Shown here piece by piece: positions 60,824 through 64,000 of a DNA stretch of 64,000 nucleotides. The position numbers and the translations under genes are program-made. Numbering within the stretch: position 1 is the first letter of the stretch; each line of letters starts with the position of its first letter. Source of the DNA: Candidatus Sericytochromatia bacterium S15B-MN24 CBMW_12 (GTDB lineage: Bacteria; Cyanobacteriota; Sericytochromatia; S15B-MN24; UBA4093); contig DAZV01000041.1 in assembly GCA_002083825.1 (NCBI GenBank), positions 1 to 64,000 on the forward strand, written 5' to 3'. The notes beneath the pieces are model-generated. The model was not told the origin of the DNA. It ran no database searches and saw nothing but the letters and a program-made list of their open reading frames with translations.

Positions 60824-62571
60824 CAGGCAATCACCACGAGCGCCGCGCCTCCTTCGACCGTCTGGCCCGCGGCGCAGCCGAGCGTCTCGACGATGCCCGC
60901 CATGGGAGCCAGGATTTCGGTTTCCATTTTCATCGCTTCGAGTACCAGCAGGACGGTGCCGACCTCCACTGCCTGTCCCACGTCAACCAGGACGCGCTGA
61001 ACCATGGCATGCATGGGGGCGGTGACTTTTCCCGAGGCCGCGCCGGCGGAGAGCGCGGAGCCCGAATGGCTGCTCGGACGCTTGGGTTTGGCGACGGTCG
61101 CGGTGGCCGTCCCCCCCTTCTCAGAGACCGAAACGGTGAAGAGCTGGCGATTGACCTCGACCCGGAATTCCCGGGCCTGGCCGAAGACGGGGCCCTCCGC
61201 CGCGGTCATCGCCGTGGGGGCTGTCGGAGTCAGGGCCGCGAGATCCTCGCGGGTCAGGTCCGTCCCGATGAAGTGGGTCGACATGTCGCCCGCGATGAAC
61301 TTGGGGTGCTCGAGGATGCGCTTGAAAAGCGGAATGGTGGTGGGCACTCCTTCGATTTCGAACTCGGCGAGGGCGCGCTTCATGCGGGCGATCGCCTCCT
61401 GGCGATCGGAGCCCCAGGTGATGAGCTTCGCGAGCAGCGAATCGTACATCTCGGGTACCTTCCAGCCCGCGTAAACCGCGGCGTCCACCCGGATTCCGGG
61501 ACCTTCGGGCGGAACGTACCGCGTGATCAGTCCGGGGTTCGGGCGAAAGTTCTGAGCGGGATCCTCGGCGTTGATCCGGCATTCGAGCGACCAACCCATG
61601 GGTTGGAGATCTTTCAGCCGCTCGGGAACGTGGCCGCCCGCGGCGATCCGGATCTGCTCCTTGACGAGATCTACCCCGTAGACCATCTCGGTGACGGTAT
61701 GCTCGACCTGGATGCGGGTGTTCATTTCGAGGAAGTAGAAAGCGCCATCCTGGAAGAGGAACTCGCAGGTGCCGGCTGAGTCGTAGCCCACCGCCTGAGC
61801 CATGCGAACGGCCGTGTCCCCCATGTCGCGCCGCATCTCGGGCGTGAGCGCCACGCTCGGCGCCTCCTCGACCAGCTTCTGGTGGCGGCGTTGGATGGAG
61901 CACTCCCGTTCGCCGAGGTGAATGACCGTGCCGTGCTTGTCGGCGAGGATCTGCACCTCGATGTGGCGCGGCTGGCCGAGGTAGCGTTCCATGTAGACTT
62001 CGCCGTTGCCGAAGTAGCTCTCGCCTTCGCGAATCGCCTTGGCGAGGGCGGCTTCGGCTTCGGCGGGGCCGTTGACGACGACGAGTCCGCGCCCGCCGCC
62101 GCCGGCGGCGGCCTTGATGGCGATGGGCCAGCCGTGTTCGTCACCGAATGTCATGACGGCGGCGGCTTCGGTCACGGGCTCGGTGGTGCCTGGGACGATG
62201 GGGACGCCGGCTTTCTGGGCGAGGCGGCGGCTGACTGTCTTCGAGCCCATGAGGGCGATCGCTTCGGCATGCGGGCCGATCCAGGTGAGGCCGGCGTTTT
62301 GGCAGGCGCGGGCGAAGTCGGGGCTTTCGGCGAGGAAGCCATAGCCGGGGTGGACGGCGTCGGCTCCGGCGCGCTTGGCTATGGCTATCAGGGCCTCCTG
62401 GTCGAGGTAGGAGGTGTCGAGGTGGAAGGCTTGGTCGGCGAGGCGGACGTGGCGGGCCTCTTGGTCGGGGGCGGTGTAGACGGCTGCGGTGGCGACGCCG
62501 AGCTCTTGGCAGGCGCGGATCACGCGCAGGGCGATTTCTCCACGGTTGGCGATGAGCACTTTCGAGAACAT
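60823..62571 (-). CDS. Acetyl/propionyl-CoA carboxylase, biotin carboxylase plus biotin carrier subunit
   Basis: A 582-residue alpha subunit. [39 protein letters not shown] (ATP-grasp), [17 protein letters not shown] and [16 protein letters not shown] form the biotin carboxylase domain; the C-terminal [17 protein letters not shown] carries biotinylated Lys548. It is shorter than typical propionyl-CoA carboxylase alpha (about 670), lacking most of the BT domain, and closer to acyl-CoA carboxylases of other phyla. Position next to mutase favours propionyl-CoA. The carboxyltransferase beta subunit is not in the window. Confidence 0.93.
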
Positions 62572-62803
62572 GTTGGCTATCCTATCCGCGGGCTGCGTCG
62601 TCGCAGCCGTTTGCGCTAGAGTCGTCAGGTTACCAGGCGGATGGCCCCGGGGGGGCGAGAGGGACCGAGCCCCATGATACCAGCAGAAGCGCGGCTTGGC
62701 GTCGTGTCGGCGTAAATTTCCCGGGGGATCCCCTCAACCCTAGCCCGTCACCCTCCAATCGCCCTTGGTCAAAGCGCTCTCGGCAGTCGCGGGTCCGGGG
62801 TTT

Positions 62804-63061
62804 ATGCTGGAGGCGATGAAGCGACGAGACGTGCCGCGCCAGGCGGCCAGTTGGCTGGTTTTCTTGGGTTCGGTCGTGCTCTTGGGGGCTTGCGGGGCAT
62901 TTCCGGGTTTGCCCGATTCCCATGGGTTGCCGAACGAGACGCCTGCCTTTCCTGGACCCTTCGAGAAGTATGATAGCGCGCGGCCGGCGGCCTTCAAGCG
63001 CGCTCCCGATCCGGTCGCGTCCCCGTCTCCGCCGGCGAGCGGGAGCGTGGGCCTGCGCTGA
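62804..63061 (+). CDS. Small Pro-rich lipoprotein
   Basis: An 85-residue lipoprotein with signal RQAASWLVFLGSVVLLGAC and lipobox LLGAC. The mature part is short, Pro/Ser/Ala-rich and disordered (DPVASPSPPASGS). ATG 62804 is taken as start; ATG 62816 has GGAGG immediately before it, and is an alternative. Its role is unknown. It ends 43 bases before mutY. Confidence 0.65.
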   Translation: MLEAMKRRDVPRQAASWLVFLGSVVLLGACGAFPGLPDSHGLPNETPAFPGPFEKYDSARPAAFKRAPDPVASPSPPASGSVGLR

Positions 63062-63104
63062 TCGGCGCTTGCGGGGAGGCGCGACGGCGCGCTAGCATGG
63101 CGCC

Positions 63105-64000
63105 ATGCCAACGATCAACGACGCGCACCTCGCACCGGAGGCCTTTTCCGACCCCTTACTGAGCTGGTTTCGCGCAGAGCAGCGGGCCATGCCGTGGCGC
63201 GGGGGGCGCGATCCCTATTTCATCTGGGTTTCCGAGGTCATGCTCCAGCAAACCCAGGTGGCCACCGTCATCCCCTACTACGAACGCTTCATCTCGCGTT
63301 TTCCGACGATTCAGGCCCTGGCAAACGCTCCGATGGACGACTTGCTCAAGTGCTGGCAAGGCCTGGGCTACTACTCGCGGGCCCGGAATCTGCAAAAGGC
63401 CGCCCAACAGGTCGTTTCGGAGCACGGGGGGGTCTTCCCGCGAGACTTCAAGGCCATCCGTTCGCTATCGGGGATCGGAGACTACACGGCGGGGGCCATC
63501 GCCTCGATCGCCTTCAACCAGCCGCATCCCGCGGTCGACGGCAACGTGATGAGGGTCCTGTCCCGCTGGTTCCGCATCTCCGAGAACGTCGCCAAGCCCC
63601 AGACCAAGCGCCGCTTCGAGGAGATCGCGCTTCGCTTGATTCCCGAGGGGCGCGCCTGGGAATTCAACCAGGCCTTGATGGAACTCGGAGCCTTGGTCTG
63701 CCTGCCGCGCAGTCCGCGCTGCGAGTCCTGCCCCGTGGCCAGCATCTGCCGAGCCTGGTTCCATGGGGATAGCGAGGCGTACCCCGTGAAAACGAAGAAG
63801 GCCCCGCCCAGGCCCGTCAGCTTCGCCGTCGCCGTCCCGATTCGCGACGGCTCGGTGTATCTTTGTCGCCGTCCGGTTGACGGCCTCCTGGGGGGGCTCT
63901 GGGAGTTCCCCGCCTTCCCGCTCGAAGTCGGAGAACGACCCGCCCAGGTCATCCAGGTGGCCTTGAACCTCCCGGAACTGGACTGGATCCCGCTTTGCAC
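63105..64000 (+). CDS. mutY: Adenine DNA glycosylase MutY (3' end beyond window)
   Basis: Removes adenine mispaired with 8-oxoguanine. 298 codons are visible; the gene runs off the right edge. FRAEQRAMPWRGGRDPYFIWVSEVMLQQTQV carries catalytic Glu44; LSGIGDYTAGAIASIAFNQPHPAVDGNVMRV is the helix-hairpin-helix with catalytic Asp145; the [4Fe-4S] cluster cysteines are 199, 206, 209 and 215 (C-x6-C-x2-C-x5-C). A Nudix-like C-terminal domain for 8-oxoguanine recognition has begun (VPIRDGSVYLCRRPVDGLLGGLWEFP). The start ATG at 63105 is best by family length. Confidence 0.96.
   Translation, partial: MPTINDAHLAPEAFSDPLLSWFRAEQRAMPWRGGRDPYFIWVSEVMLQQTQVATVIPYYERFISRFPTIQALANAPMDDLLKCWQGLGYYSRARNLQKAAQQVVSEHGGVFPRDFKAIRSLSGIGDYTAGAIASIAFNQPHPAVDGNVMRVLSRWFRISENVAKPQTKRRFEEIALRLIPEGRAWEFNQALMELGALVCLPRSPRCESCPVASICRAWFHGDSEAYPVKTKKAPPRPVSFAVAVPIRDGSVYLCRRPVDGLLGGLWEFPAFPLEVGERPAQVIQVALNLPELDWIPLC

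Overview
This is a GC-rich bacterial chromosome segment of about 64 kb with roughly 70 protein genes, one tRNA gene and no rRNA, CRISPR array, prophage or intact insertion sequence. A porin-like beta-barrel protein and at least eight predicted lipoproteins indicate a diderm envelope. Gene content (isocitrate dehydrogenase, succinyl-CoA synthetase, B12-dependent methylmalonyl-CoA mutase, PerR, thioredoxin reductase and peroxiredoxins) fits a free-living aerobic heterotroph. I cannot place it taxonomically from sequence alone. At least 22 copies of the octamer GCGATCGC (HIP1 of cyanobacteria), together with DUF503 and DUF327 proteins and an aluminium-resistance/methionine gamma-lyase homologue, make a non-photosynthetic cyanobacterial-lineage bacterium worth testing. 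This is only a weak inference.

Layout. 1-6.6 kb: a group II intron maturase relic, a glycine-rich lipoprotein, an LCM-type methyltransferase, a serpin lipoprotein and icd. 6.8-8.2 kb: infA in an operon with three zinc-ribbon proteins. 8.2-16.3 kb: flavin reductase, YaiI, DEAD-type helicase, porin, alkyltransferase-like protein, Bcp, and a perR-trxB-peroxiredoxin operon whose promoter implies a leaderless mRNA. 16.4-25.5 kb: BON protein, metallophosphatase, ICMT-type methyltransferase, CBS protein, MMPL exporter, tRNA-Ser, a cation antiporter behind a probable yybP-ykoY (Mn2+) riboswitch, a UvrD-type helicase and YaaR. 25.6-33.4 kb: small zinc-ribbon and DUF2267 proteins, a type III polyketide synthase with a flavoprotein, a CoA-type Nudix hydrolase and an ABC-2 exporter operon. 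33.4-38.7 kb: poorly known proteins including one with a 44-residue repeat, a kelch-like lipoprotein and TrmJ. 38.8-47.5 kb: enoyl-CoA hydratase, RF3, lytic transglycosylase, cyclic-nucleotide-binding protein, FKBP, MFS transporter, Nudix and a methionine gamma-lyase homologue. 47.7-49.4 kb: three consecutive lipoproteins, two with a cupredoxin-like domain. 49.5-54.8 kb: YlxP, a stand-alone B12-binding domain, ferritin-like and TPR proteins, a GT2-like protein and a miniature CaiB-like protein. 54.8-64 kb: sucCD, SDR with a coupled leader ORF, the pccA-mutase-epimerase operon, and mutY running off the right edge.

How the parts connect. pccA, the mutase catalytic subunit, the epimerase and the separate B12-binding subunit, followed by sucCD and icd, form most of a propionyl-CoA to TCA cycle route; the carboxyltransferase subunit is not in this window. 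PerR, TrxB, the 2-Cys peroxiredoxin, Bcp and the flavin reductase form a redox defence block. The least described items are the infA/zinc-ribbon operon, the copper-type lipoprotein cluster with 12-bp tandem repeats at its translation start, the 44-residue repeat protein and the miniature CaiB-like protein.
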